Shown in pieces: positions 7,705 through 16,100 of a stretch of DNA of 31,351 nucleotides. A program made the translations under genes and the position numbers. Positions within the stretch are counted from its first letter, which is position 1, and each line of letters starts with the position of its first letter. This DNA comes from Acetobacteraceae bacterium (lineage in GTDB: Bacteria; Pseudomonadota; Alphaproteobacteria; Zavarziniales; Zavarziniaceae). The stretch covers positions 1 to 31,351 of the forward strand of contig CANCOY010000038.1 in assembly GCA_947379865.1 (NCBI GenBank), written 5' to 3'. Below the pieces are notes generated by a model, which worked only from the letters and a program-made list of their open reading frames with translations, ran no database searches and had not been told where the DNA came from.

Positions 7705-9708
7705 ATGTCCCCTCCCTTCACGCCGCAGATCCGCCTTTTCCAGGACTGGATTGCCGAGACCCGGGGCCTGCGCTTCAACACCTATGAGGAATTCTGGCGT
7801 TGGTCTGTAACCGACCTTGACGCCTTCTGGCGGGCCATCTGGGAATACGACCAGATGCTTTCCCCCACACCGTTCGAGGCCGCTTTGGTTGAGGAGCGGA
7901 TGCCCGGCGCCGTCTGGTTCCGTGGCGCCCAGGTGAACTATGCGGCCCAGGTGCTGCGCCATGTGGAGGCGGCCGAGGGGGCCGGCCTGCCGGCCATTAT
8001 TGCCGAGGACGAGCGTGGTCTGGTGCGCGAGATGTCGTGGCCAGAGCTGCGCCGTCAGGTCGCCTCGCTTGCCCTGAACCTGCGGGCGCTGGGCGTCGGG
8101 CGCGGTGACCGTGTGGTGGCCTATCTGCCCAATGTGCCAGAGGCGGCGGTGGCGTTCCTCGCCGTCGTCAGCCTGGGGGCCATCTGGAGCATCTGTGCGC
8201 CGGACATGGGCCAGCAGGCGGTGACCGACCGCTTTGCCCAGATTGAGCCCAAGGTTCTGATTGCGGTTGACGGTGTTCATTATGCGGGCAAATCGGTTGA
8301 CCGCTCCGGCGTGGTGCAGGCCCTGCGCGCCGCCCTCCCCACGGTAGAGGCGCTGGTCCTGCTGGAGACGCCCCACGCCGCCCAACGGCTGCCAGCCGAA
8401 CTGCGCTTTGCCGAGGCCACGGCCCGCAATGATGCCGAGACAGCCAGCTTTGCCCCCGAATGGGTGCCATTTGAGCATCCCATCTGGGTGGTTTATTCCA
8501 GCGGCACCACCGGCCTGCCCAAGCCCATCGTGCATGGCCATGGCGGCGTCATCCTGACCGCCTTTTCCAATGGCAAGCACAATGACGTTGGCTGCAGCTA
8601 TGATCCCAACAGCTTTGGCGAGCGTTACCATTGGTACAGTTCCACCGGCTGGATCATGTGGAATGCCCAGATCTCTGGCCTGCTGACCGGCACCACCATC
8701 TGCATCTTCGATGGCAGCCCTTCTGGTTCCAAGGACAATCCCGACTGGGGCGTTCTCTGGCGCTTTGCCGCCCGCCACCGGGTAACCTTCCTGGGGGCAG
8801 GGGCCGCCTATTACGCCAACTGCCGCAAAGCCGGGCTCGACATTGCCGCCTGTGGTGATGTCTCGGCCATCCGTGGCCTTGGCTCCACGGGTTCACCCCT
8901 GGCCGAAGATGTGCAGCACTGGGGCAGCGAGGCCTTTGCCAAGGCCGGCACACCAGACATCTGGTGGTACAATGTGGGTGGCGGCACCGACATTGCCGGC
9001 GCCTTCTGCACCGGGCACCGCGAATTGCCCCCCACGCCTGGCTCACTGCAGTGCCGCCAGTTGGGCGCCGCCGTGGAGGCCTTTGACGAGGGCGGCAATG
9101 CCGTGACCGATGCGGTGGGCGAACTGGTCTGCACCCGGCCACTGCCCGGCATGCCGATCTACTTCTGGAACGACCCGGGCAATGCCCGGCACCTGTCAAG
9201 TTACTTTGATGTCTATCCCGGCATCTGGCGCCATGGCGACTGGCTGAAGGTAAGCCCTGAGGGCACCTGCACGATCTATGGCCGGTCGGACGCCACCATC
9301 AACCGCTTTGGCCTGCGTCTTGGTGCCAGCGAGATCTACAGCGCGGTGGAAGGCCTGCCGGAAGTGCTGGACTCCATGGTGATCGACCTTGAGTACCTGG
9401 GGCGTGACAGCTGGATGGTGCTGTTCGTGGCCCTCAGGCCGGGTCAGGATCTGGACGCTGCCATGCGGGACAAGATCAACGGCGCCATCCGCGTATCGGT
9501 CTCGCCGCGCTTCCTGCCAGACGAAATCCTGCATGCGCCGGAAATTCCCCGCACGCTCTCTGGCAAGAAACAGGAAGTGCCGATCAAGAAGCTTTATCTC
9601 GGCCACAAGCTGGAAAAGGTCATCAACCGCGAGGCCATGGCCAATCCCGATTGCCTGTCGTTCTACATTCCCCTTGCCTCTGCCCATGCGGCAAAGTCCG
9701 GGGCTTAA
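7705..9708 (+). CDS. Acetoacetate-CoA ligase (acetoacetyl-CoA synthetase)
   Basis: A 667-residue ANL-superfamily enzyme that activates acetoacetate to acetoacetyl-CoA using ATP and CoA in the cytoplasm, usually for ketone-body or polyhydroxybutyrate turnover. Visible motifs are the adenylate-forming P-loop VVYSSGTTGLPKPIVHGHGG (about residues 262-281), the hinge region GRSDATINRFGLRLGASEIY, and the C-terminal catalytic-lysine motif LSGKKQEVPIKK. The N-terminal FNTYEEFWRWSVTDLDAFW is typical of the acetyl/acetoacetyl-CoA synthetase N-terminal domain, and the length fits acetoacetate-CoA ligases (about 650). GGAG lies about eight bases before the ATG. The stop codon overlaps that of the convergent topoisomerase gene inside the tetranucleotide TTAA, so no space remains for a terminator between them. 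Acetyl- or propionyl-CoA synthetase is a less likely alternative. Confidence 0.9.
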   Translation: MSPPFTPQIRLFQDWIAETRGLRFNTYEEFWRWSVTDLDAFWRAIWEYDQMLSPTPFEAALVEERMPGAVWFRGAQVNYAAQVLRHVEAAEGAGLPAIIAEDERGLVREMSWPELRRQVASLALNLRALGVGRGDRVVAYLPNVPEAAVAFLAVVSLGAIWSICAPDMGQQAVTDRFAQIEPKVLIAVDGVHYAGKSVDRSGVVQALRAALPTVEALVLLETPHAAQRLPAELRFAEATARNDAETASFAPEWVPFEHPIWVVYSSGTTGLPKPIVHGHGGVILTAFSNGKHNDVGCSYDPNSFGERYHWYSSTGWIMWNAQISGLLTGTTICIFDGSPSGSKDNPDWGVLWRFAARHRVTFLGAGAAYYANCRKAGLDIAACGDVSAIRGLGSTGSPLAEDVQHWGSEAFAKAGTPDIWWYNVGGGTDIAGAFCTGHRELPPTPGSLQCRQLGAAVEAFDEGGNAVTDAVGELVCTRPLPGMPIYFWNDPGNARHLSSYFDVYPGIWRHGDWLKVSPEGTCTIYGRSDATINRFGLRLGASEIYSAVEGLPEVLDSMVIDLEYLGRDSWMVLFVALRPGQDLDAAMRDKINGAIRVSVSPRFLPDEILHAPEIPRTLSGKKQEVPIKKLYLGHKLEKVINREAMANPDCLSFYIPLASAHAAKSGA

Positions 9709-12242
9709 AGCCAGCCGCGCTCGGTAAAGGGCGAAAGGTCGACGCCGGCTGGCGCAAACCAGCCGCCGTCGCGATAGCGCGCGCCCAGCTTCATTGCCAC
9801 GTCCTTGTTTCCATAAGGGATACGCAGGGCCGTAAGGCTGGTGTCAGCCGGGGGGCTCGCCTCTTGCCGGTCGCGCGCCCTGGCTGCAGGCGCCTGGATG
9901 ACAGGTGTGGCGGCGGCCTTTTTCCTGCTGGCTCGTTTCGCTGGGGCCGCACCTTCGGCTCGCGTGGTGCGACGGCTGCTGCCCGCTGTCTTGCGGCTGG
10001 CTGCTTTCCGGCGCGCCGGGGGCGTTTCGGCAGCGGTGTTATTGGCGAGGCCCGCCTTGCCGCCGAGTTGCGCATCGATCCAGGCAGACAGGCCCCGGGA
10101 ACTGAGTAGCGCCTCTTCAGGAATGGCCGCCTCGTTGCGTTCCGCAAGGGATTGGGCAAAGCGCAGCTGCGCTTCGCTCGGCATGCGTGGCGACGTGGAA
10201 GCCGCACCGGTGGCTTCTGGTTTGTCCGGGGCATGCTGGTCAAGAAAGGCGCGGCAGGCGACACCCGATGTCCCATAGCCTTCGGGCAGGGTCAGCCCCT
10301 TCTGGCGGGCCAGGCTCTCGGCAAAGCGCTTCATGGCGGGCGTAGGGGGCCGCGCGGCAAACCCGGCTCCCCCCCGGCCACCCGAGGATGCGGCGCCAGA
10401 GGACGAGGTTCCAGGCAGGGCTATCAGCACGGGCGGTGTCCCGCTGCTCAGCTTGCCGATGATCCGCTGCGCCACCTCGCAAACCGCATCAATGGCCTTG
10501 ACCATCTCCTGGCGGCCGACCACCACATCATCCAGCAGACATTCCATGCGGGCGGTGACGCCTGGATCAACCAGATCGGGGTCGGCCTCCCGCAGTGCCC
10601 CGAACAGGGCAAGGCCTGCCTCAGTGGGAACAATGTTCTTGGCCTCAAGCGTCAGAAATCCCTGCTTCTTGAGGCCGCCAATGATTTCTGCCCGGGTTGC
10701 CGGTGTGCCGATGCCCTTGGCTTCCTTCAGCCGTTCACGCAGCACCTCGTCCTCGACAAAGCGCCAGGCGTTCTGCATGGCCTCGATCAGGGTGCCTTCG
10801 TTGTAACGCGGTGGGGGGCGCGTCTCCTTGTCCTCGACCATGGGCTTGGCGAGGCGGGTGGCTTCCCCATTCTTCATGGGGGGCAGGGCCTGGGCATCGT
10901 CGCCCTTTTCTTCGGCAGGCTGCCAGTCGGGAAAGGCGGCGCGCCAGCCGGCCTCAATGGGCTGGCGGCCACTTGCCTTGAAGCCTAAGCCCGTCACATC
11001 AAGCTTTGCGATGGTCTGGCGATAGCGATAGTCCGGCATCACCGAGGCCAGATAGGCGCGGGCGATCACGTCGAACAGGCGTCGCTCGTCTGGCGACAGG
11101 CGGGGCCAGATCGCAGGCAGATCACCGATGGTGTTGACGTTGGGAATGACGGCATGGTGGCTGGCCCCCTCCAGCCCCCGGTCGTTGAAGCTGCCACTGG
11201 CGCCCCGCCGGATCACCGGGGGGGAGGGGACGGGGATCGCCGAAAGGCTTTCGCCCGCCTGCAGCGCCGCGACGATCCCGGGAACGTCGCCAATCAGGCT
11301 CTCGGGCAGGTAACGCACCTCGGCGCGTGGGTAAGTGATGATCTTCTTGCCCTGGCCGTCGTAAAGCTCCTGCGCCACCTCAAGGGTCTTGGCGGCCGAC
11401 CAGCCAAAACGGGAACTGCACAGCTTCTGCAGCGAGGGCAGGTCGTGCAGCTTTGGCGGCCCCTGCCGCTTGTCTTCCACGGTAACGACGAGCGGGCCTT
11501 CGAACCCATCGGCTGCAGCCGCAACCGCTTCGGCATCGGCACGCTTAAGCAGACGCTGTGCCGGGGCGTGGCGCATCTTGAAGGTGCCACCGGCAACATG
11601 GGCCGTGGCGACAATCTCGAAATAGGTAACCGGCACAAAGTCGCGGATTTCCAGCTCGCGCCGGCAGACGATGGCCAGGGTCGGGGTTTTGACCCGGCCG
11701 ACGCCGATCACGCCCCGCGCGCCCTTGCCCAGCACCACCGTGGCGGTGCGGGTAAGGGACAGGTTATAGATCTGGTCCGCCTGCCGCCGCGCCACGGCCG
11801 CCTCATAAAGGCGGGAATACTCGGCATTGGGGCGGGCGCGGCTGAAGGAATCGCGGATGGTCTGGCTGTCCTGCGCGGTGAACAGCACCCGCATCACCTC
11901 GCCGCGATAATTGTAATGCTCCAGGATCTCCTGGCCGATCAGCTGGCCCTCGCGGTCGCAGTCGGTGGCGATCCAGACGCGCTTGGCGGTGCGCAGGGCC
12001 TCGCGGATGGCTTTCAGCTTGCTCGCCTTGTTGCCGCCATTGGCCGGGCGCGTGCCATAAAGGCCTTCGGGGCGCAGCAGCACGGGCGACCAACGCTTCC
12101 AACTGGGATCAACCTCTTCTGGTTCCAGCAGGTCGAACAGGTGGCCCTCGGCCGGCAGGATCGTGCCATAGCGACCGCCGATGGCGGCCCGCACGTCTTT
12201 TGCCTGGCTCGACTTTTCGGTGATGACGATTTGCTCGACCAT
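9705..12242 (-). CDS. topB: DNA topoisomerase III (type IA) with extended C-terminal tail
   Basis: An 845-residue type IA topoisomerase, longer than E. coli TopB (about 650). TOPRIM residues are visible: Glu9 in VITEKSSQAK, and D94, D96 and E98 in ATDCDREGQLIG. The catalytic tyrosine is in IITYPRAEVRYLPES (Tyr304). The residues after it are AEV rather than the usual TDS, which is unusual. The C-terminal 200 residues hold two related repeats of about 40 residues (MKRFAESLARQKGLTLPEG near 635 and LRFAQSLAERNEAAIPEE near 692), then a Lys/Arg/Ala-rich linker, then a short DUF5710-like module (IPYGNKDVAMKLGARYRDGG, about 808-845). No zinc-ribbon cysteines are seen. The enzyme relaxes negative supercoils and decatenates DNA. 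Such tailed forms occur in proteobacterial genomes and on mobile elements. Start supported by GGAG ten bases upstream. Confidence 0.92.
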   Translation of the reverse strand: MVEQIVITEKSSQAKDVRAAIGGRYGTILPAEGHLFDLLEPEEVDPSWKRWSPVLLRPEGLYGTRPANGGNKASKLKAIREALRTAKRVWIATDCDREGQLIGQEILEHYNYRGEVMRVLFTAQDSQTIRDSFSRARPNAEYSRLYEAAVARRQADQIYNLSLTRTATVVLGKGARGVIGVGRVKTPTLAIVCRRELEIRDFVPVTYFEIVATAHVAGGTFKMRHAPAQRLLKRADAEAVAAAADGFEGPLVVTVEDKRQGPPKLHDLPSLQKLCSSRFGWSAAKTLEVAQELYDGQGKKIITYPRAEVRYLPESLIGDVPGIVAALQAGESLSAIPVPSPPVIRRGASGSFNDRGLEGASHHAVIPNVNTIGDLPAIWPRLSPDERRLFDVIARAYLASVMPDYRYRQTIAKLDVTGLGFKASGRQPIEAGWRAAFPDWQPAEEKGDDAQALPPMKNGEATRLAKPMVEDKETRPPPRYNEGTLIEAMQNAWRFVEDEVLRERLKEAKGIGTPATRAEIIGGLKKQGFLTLEAKNIVPTEAGLALFGALREADPDLVDPGVTARMECLLDDVVVGRQEMVKAIDAVCEVAQRIIGKLSSGTPPVLIALPGTSSSGAASSGGRGGAGFAARPPTPAMKRFAESLARQKGLTLPEGYGTSGVACRAFLDQHAPDKPEATGAASTSPRMPSEAQLRFAQSLAERNEAAIPEEALLSSRGLSAWIDAQLGGKAGLANNTAAETPPARRKAASRKTAGSSRRTTRAEGAAPAKRASRKKAAATPVIQAPAARARDRQEASPPADTSLTALRIPYGNKDVAMKLGARYRDGGWFAPAGVDLSPFTERGWL

Positions 12243-12415
12243 GACGGCTCCAGCTCCCGCGATGCTTGGAACTTAACGTGAACAAACTTCCCGCACAAGG
12301 CAAATCCGAAGCGCCTTTTGCCCGTGTTGCGGCGCAGATGCTGGACTTGGAGCAGAACCGCGCTCATTCTTGGCCAAGGTGACCGTGCGAAACGATGCGG
12401 CGCCCGGGAGGAACC

Positions 12416-12799
12416 ATGGCCTGCTGTGCCTTCGCCATCTATTTGCTTGGTCGATTCCTGACGGGCGTCGATTGGGTGGGCGAGCGCATTCCCTTCCTCA
12501 GACACGGTGCACCCGCGCCTTTGCTGAATGCGGCCTCGAACTGGCGCCCCGATTTTACCTCAACCTCTTTTGCCCCGGCTTCGACCACAGCCGTGCCGCC
12601 TGCACAACGTCGGGTCCTGGGCAGGGTTGGCGCGTGGCTGGCGGTGGCGGCTGGCCTTGAACTCACACTTCTGGTTGGCGCCACCCTGGGCTGGTCGCTT
12701 GTAGGCCTGGTTCCTGATGCGCCGCCCGCCCTGCTCAGCGCTGCCGATACGGCCCTTTCACTCTGTCGCAGCCTAAGGGCAATCGGGCCTTCGTTCTGA
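12416..12799 (+). CDS. Small membrane protein of unknown function
   Basis: A 127-residue predicted protein, not recognised. The N-terminus (MACCAFAIYLLGRFL) is hydrophobic, and a second hydrophobic stretch, AWLAVAAGLELTLLVGATLG, lies around residues 72-92. The middle is Pro/Ala/Thr-rich and probably exposed. Support for coding: GGGAGG lies four bases before the ATG, third codon positions are GC-rich like the neighbours, and the stop lies 36 bp before the LinD-like gene on the same strand. It is divergent from topB, so the promoter for the three-gene unit probably lies in 12243-12415. It could help anchor or supply substrate to the membrane-bound LinD-like protein; that is inference. It could also be a spurious open frame. 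Confidence 0.55.
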   Translation: MACCAFAIYLLGRFLTGVDWVGERIPFLRHGAPAPLLNAASNWRPDFTSTSFAPASTTAVPPAQRRVLGRVGAWLAVAAGLELTLLVGATLGWSLVGLVPDAPPALLSAADTALSLCRSLRAIGPSF

Positions 12800-12835
12800 G
12801 GCCGCCTACAACAGACAACCAAGGGGAAACATCCC

Positions 12836-14761
12836 ATGACCGCCATCGACGCCCCTAGCCTCAGCGAACCGCGTTCTCCGGTCGCCGGACGGCCGCGCGG
12901 ACCCGTGACCATTGCGCGCCAGCGGCGCACGGCAATGATTTATGGGTTGGCCGCCGTGGCCGGCCTGGTGCCCCTGCTTGCCAATGCCTCTCCCGCCTGG
13001 CAGGCGGCTGGTCTTGGCCTTTGGGTGCCGGGAGCAGGGTTCCTGGCGGTTGGTGGCTGGGCGGTTCTGCTCTTCCCGCTGGTCCTGGCATTGTTCTGCC
13101 TGTCCATGGTTGCCTGGTTCTGGGCGGGTGTGGTGCTGGCACCGCTGCTGGTCTGGGGTGGGGCGGCGCTGGCGGCCGGGCTCATGGTGGGTGAGGCGAT
13201 CCTGCCCGGGGCGCATTTTCTCGGCCTCGCCTCAGGCCTTGGCATTACCCTGATGTTCCGCGCCCGTGAGCGCAAGCGCGAGGCGGGGGATGCCGCCAAG
13301 CTGCTGGCCCGCTCAGCCTTTGTGCCGAATTCCCTGGCGGAAGTAGAGGTCATGGCGTCTGCCGTGCCCGTGGCAGGCACGCGGGAGCTTTCGGCAGACG
13401 ACCTCATGTCCGTGCGCTATGTGCTGGACCGGGGCCTTCAGCCCGTCGATGCCTTCAATGGCTTTGACATCATCGACCAGTTCCAGCCGGCAGCCCTGCG
13501 CTATCAGATCAACCATCTGGGCTTTGCCCTGGGGGTGGTACAGGGGGCCTATTGCCCGAACTTCACGGGTTACCTGCGCACGGCGCAGCGCAACCTGATC
13601 GACAAGTATCTGCTGCGCAAGGTTTGGGGATACTGGGTCTATGAATCGTGCTGGGGTCATCTGAACTTCACGAACTTTGATCCCGCCGCCCGCGACAACA
13701 TCATGCTGACCGGCTGGTTCGGCATGCATGTGGGCCAGTACATGCTGAATTCCGGTGACCACAGCTATGCCGAGCCGGGCGCACTCACCTTCCGTCTGAA
13801 CCAGAACACCGCCTATGTGCACGACATCCACACGGTGATCGGCTCGGTCGTAAGCAATTATGAGACGGCGGAATTTGGCCTCTTTGCCTGCGAGCCCAAC
13901 TGGATCTATCCCATCTGCAACCATTACGGCATGGGATCGCTGGCGGTGCACGATGCGCTGTTTGGCTCAGCCCATGTGAAAACACATCTGCCGAACTGGC
14001 TGGACAAGCTCGATACAGAATTCACCGATGGCGCAGGGTCGATCATCGGCCTCAGGTCGCAGCATCTGGGGATCGAGTTCCCGTTCCCCGTGGGCGAGGC
14101 GGGTTATGCCAGTTTCGCGAACATCTTCACGCCCGACCGGGCCAAGACCCTGTGGGCCATTGCCCGCAAGGAAATCGAGCCGGCGCTGGTCCGCGACGCC
14201 AATGGGCACGAGCGCATAGCCCTGCCGGGCAAGGGTCTGGACCCGGGCAACTATCGCCCGGGCTTTGTCGCCGCCTTTGGTGGTGTCCTGGCAGCGGCCC
14301 GCGAGTTTGGTGACGAGCGCATTGTTGCCGCGGCCCTCAACAGCCTTGCCACCTGTGGCGAGACCATCGAGAACGGCGTGCGCAGCTACAGCACAGGCTC
14401 CAATCTCGCCAATGCCGTCGCGGTCATGGGGCGCATTGCCCGCACGGGCGATTTCGCGCGTTCCTTCGCAGAAGGGCCGCCCGAATGTACCGCCGAGGGG
14501 CCGGTGCTTGCCTCAGCCATCTATCCCGATGTTCTGGTCGGCAAGGCCTTTTCCAATGGCCGGGATCTGGAACTGGTTCTGCATCCGGGCAACGCCAGCG
14601 CGGGTCCCCATGAACTTGGCTTTGAGCGTCTTCGCCCGAACGCCCGCTATGCCGTTGAAGGTGGCCCGATCAGCGCGCTTGTTGCCGACGCTGCGGGTTG
14701 TGCCAGAATGCATATCGATCTGAATGGGCGTACCCAATTGTGGTTGAGACTGGCTGACTAG
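12836..14761 (+). CDS. Membrane-anchored linalool dehydratase/isomerase (LinD)-like protein
   Basis: A 641-residue protein. About residues 33-142 are very hydrophobic, with roughly four or five transmembrane helices ending in a basic FRARERKRE stop. The rest is a soluble domain resembling linalool dehydratase/isomerase of Castellaniella defragrans. Shared elements, by recall of LinD: RKVWGYW (LinD KRVWGDW), ARDNIMLTG (LinD EKENIMYKG) and ACEPNWIYPICN at 351-362 (LinD VCEPDNYFVQCN). The two cysteines, C352 and C361, keep the nine-residue spacing of LinD catalytic Cys171 and Cys180. The residue aligning with LinD His129 appears to be Trp294, so substrate or chemistry may differ. LinD itself is a periplasmic pentamer without this membrane domain. 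AAGGGG precedes the start. The gene is 54 bp upstream of an FAD monooxygenase gene, presumably its pathway partner. Confidence 0.72.
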   Translation: MTAIDAPSLSEPRSPVAGRPRGPVTIARQRRTAMIYGLAAVAGLVPLLANASPAWQAAGLGLWVPGAGFLAVGGWAVLLFPLVLALFCLSMVAWFWAGVVLAPLLVWGGAALAAGLMVGEAILPGAHFLGLASGLGITLMFRARERKREAGDAAKLLARSAFVPNSLAEVEVMASAVPVAGTRELSADDLMSVRYVLDRGLQPVDAFNGFDIIDQFQPAALRYQINHLGFALGVVQGAYCPNFTGYLRTAQRNLIDKYLLRKVWGYWVYESCWGHLNFTNFDPAARDNIMLTGWFGMHVGQYMLNSGDHSYAEPGALTFRLNQNTAYVHDIHTVIGSVVSNYETAEFGLFACEPNWIYPICNHYGMGSLAVHDALFGSAHVKTHLPNWLDKLDTEFTDGAGSIIGLRSQHLGIEFPFPVGEAGYASFANIFTPDRAKTLWAIARKEIEPALVRDANGHERIALPGKGLDPGNYRPGFVAAFGGVLAAAREFGDERIVAAALNSLATCGETIENGVRSYSTGSNLANAVAVMGRIARTGDFARSFAEGPPECTAEGPVLASAIYPDVLVGKAFSNGRDLELVLHPGNASAGPHELGFERLRPNARYAVEGGPISALVADAAGCARMHIDLNGRTQLWLRLAD

Positions 14762-14815
14762 GGTCTGGATGGACAACGCGCCCGACCAACAAGGTGCGCT
14801 GAGGGAGACGTTCGA

Positions 14816-16066
14816 ATGAGCACGGATTACGATCTCATCATCGTGGGTGGCGGCATTGGTGGCAGCGGTCTGGCTGCCATCATGGCCGAGGCCGGCGCCT
14901 CGGTGCTCGTCCTTGAGGAAAGCACAGAGTTTCGCGACAGGGTGCGCGGCGAATGGATCGCGCCTTGGGGTGTTGTCGAGACCAAGCGCCTTGGCCTCTA
15001 TGATCTGCTGGTCCGTGCAGGCGGTCACCATCTGGCCCGCCACATCAGCTATGACGAGACCCGCACGCCGGCCGAGTCCGAGGCAACGGCGCTGGCCCTT
15101 GATTCAATCCTTCCTGAAATCCCGGGCCCCTTGTGCATCGGGCATCCGCACCATTGCCAGACCCTCTATGACGAGGCCAGCCGGCGTGGTGCCGAGATGC
15201 TTCGGGGCGTCCAGGTTGAAGAGGTTGTGCCCGGTGCCAATCCGCGGGTTGCCTATGTGCACCGCGGTGTGCGTCTTGAAGTGACGGCACGCCTCATCGT
15301 TGGCGCCGATGGTCGGCAGTCCCAGGTCCGCAAGGCCTGCGGCATTGCCCTGCATCAGGATCCGCCGCACCACATGTTTGCGGGCCTCCTCGTCGAAGGC
15401 GCCGAAGGTTGGGCTGACGACATCCAGGCCATTGGCACTGAAAAGGATTTCGCCTTCCTCACCTTCCCCCAAGGCGGCGGCAAGGTGCGTGTGTACGGCA
15501 GCTATCCGCTGAGCCAGCGCAATCGCTTCGCCGGGCCAGATGGCGCCCGCCTGTTCCTGAACGCGTTCCAGGTGGCCTGTTCGCCGGAAAACCACCACAT
15601 CGTGGCGGCGGAACCCGCAGGGCCGCTATACAGCTTCTTCAACAACAGCGCCTGGGCAGACACGCCCGTGGCCGAGGGCGTTGTCCTGATTGGTGATGCG
15701 GCAGGTTACAATGACCCCATCGTCGGCCAGGGCCTTTCGATCACCTATCGCGACGTGCGCCTGGTGTCTGATCTGCTGAAATCAACGGGAGAGTGGCAGC
15801 CGTCCCTTTTCGCACCCTATGTGGAGGAGCGGACCGAGCGCATGCGCCGTCTGCGCCATGCGGCACTGGTCACGGCCCGGCTTGAGGCCGAGTTCGGCCC
15901 CGATGCCCAGGCCCGCCGCCGTGCCTTCCACGAGCGGGCCATGACCGATCCGGCGCTGACGGCCCATGGCATCGCGGTGATGGCCGGGCCCGAGGTCTTG
16001 CCGCCGGAGATGTTCACCGAGGCTCATATGGATCATGTTCTCGGCCTGGATCAGCACGCCGGTTGA
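14816..16066 (+). CDS. FAD-dependent monooxygenase/oxidoreductase (group A flavoprotein fold)
   Basis: A 416-residue protein with the three hallmarks of PHBH-fold flavoproteins: the N-terminal Rossmann motif IIVGGGIGGSGLA (residues 8-20), the DG motif GADGRQSQVRK near residue 165, and the GD motif LIGDAAGYNDPIVGQGLS near residue 290. Members hydroxylate aromatics, epoxidise or hydroxylate terpenoids, halogenate, or reduce prenyl chains; the substrate here cannot be read from sequence. The second half (FFNNSAWADTPVAEG) does not point to a specific characterised enzyme. Start at 14816 supported by GGGAGA eight bases upstream. It is the last gene of the unit with the LinD-like protein, suggesting joint action on an alkenol or terpenoid. 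It ends 24 bp from the convergent efflux lipoprotein gene. Confidence 0.85.
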   Translation: MSTDYDLIIVGGGIGGSGLAAIMAEAGASVLVLEESTEFRDRVRGEWIAPWGVVETKRLGLYDLLVRAGGHHLARHISYDETRTPAESEATALALDSILPEIPGPLCIGHPHHCQTLYDEASRRGAEMLRGVQVEEVVPGANPRVAYVHRGVRLEVTARLIVGADGRQSQVRKACGIALHQDPPHHMFAGLLVEGAEGWADDIQAIGTEKDFAFLTFPQGGGKVRVYGSYPLSQRNRFAGPDGARLFLNAFQVACSPENHHIVAAEPAGPLYSFFNNSAWADTPVAEGVVLIGDAAGYNDPIVGQGLSITYRDVRLVSDLLKSTGEWQPSLFAPYVEERTERMRRLRHAALVTARLEAEFGPDAQARRRAFHERAMTDPALTAHGIAVMAGPEVLPPEMFTEAHMDHVLGLDQHAG

Positions 16067-16070
16067 TCCC

Positions 16071-16100
16071 GCCAGCGTGACCCCTCAGGGTTACTTTGGC
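16071..16100. terminator. Imperfect hairpin between convergent genes
   Basis: GTGACCC (16077-16083) pairs with GGGTTAC (16088-16094) around a CTCA loop, and the stem extends outward through GCCAG/TTGGC with one mismatch and wobbles. It lies between the stop of the FAD enzyme gene and the stop of the NodT gene, and could serve both strands. There is no clear T-tract. Confidence 0.4.

Noticed and set aside
7429..8778. 449-codon minus-strand open frame opposite acetoacetate-CoA ligase
   Set aside because: The plus-strand frame has intact ANL motifs; the antisense product has no recognisable domain and overlaps two real genes.
11154..12281. 375-codon plus-strand open frame opposite topB
   Set aside because: Antisense of the TOPRIM and core domains of topoisomerase III; no family features of its own.
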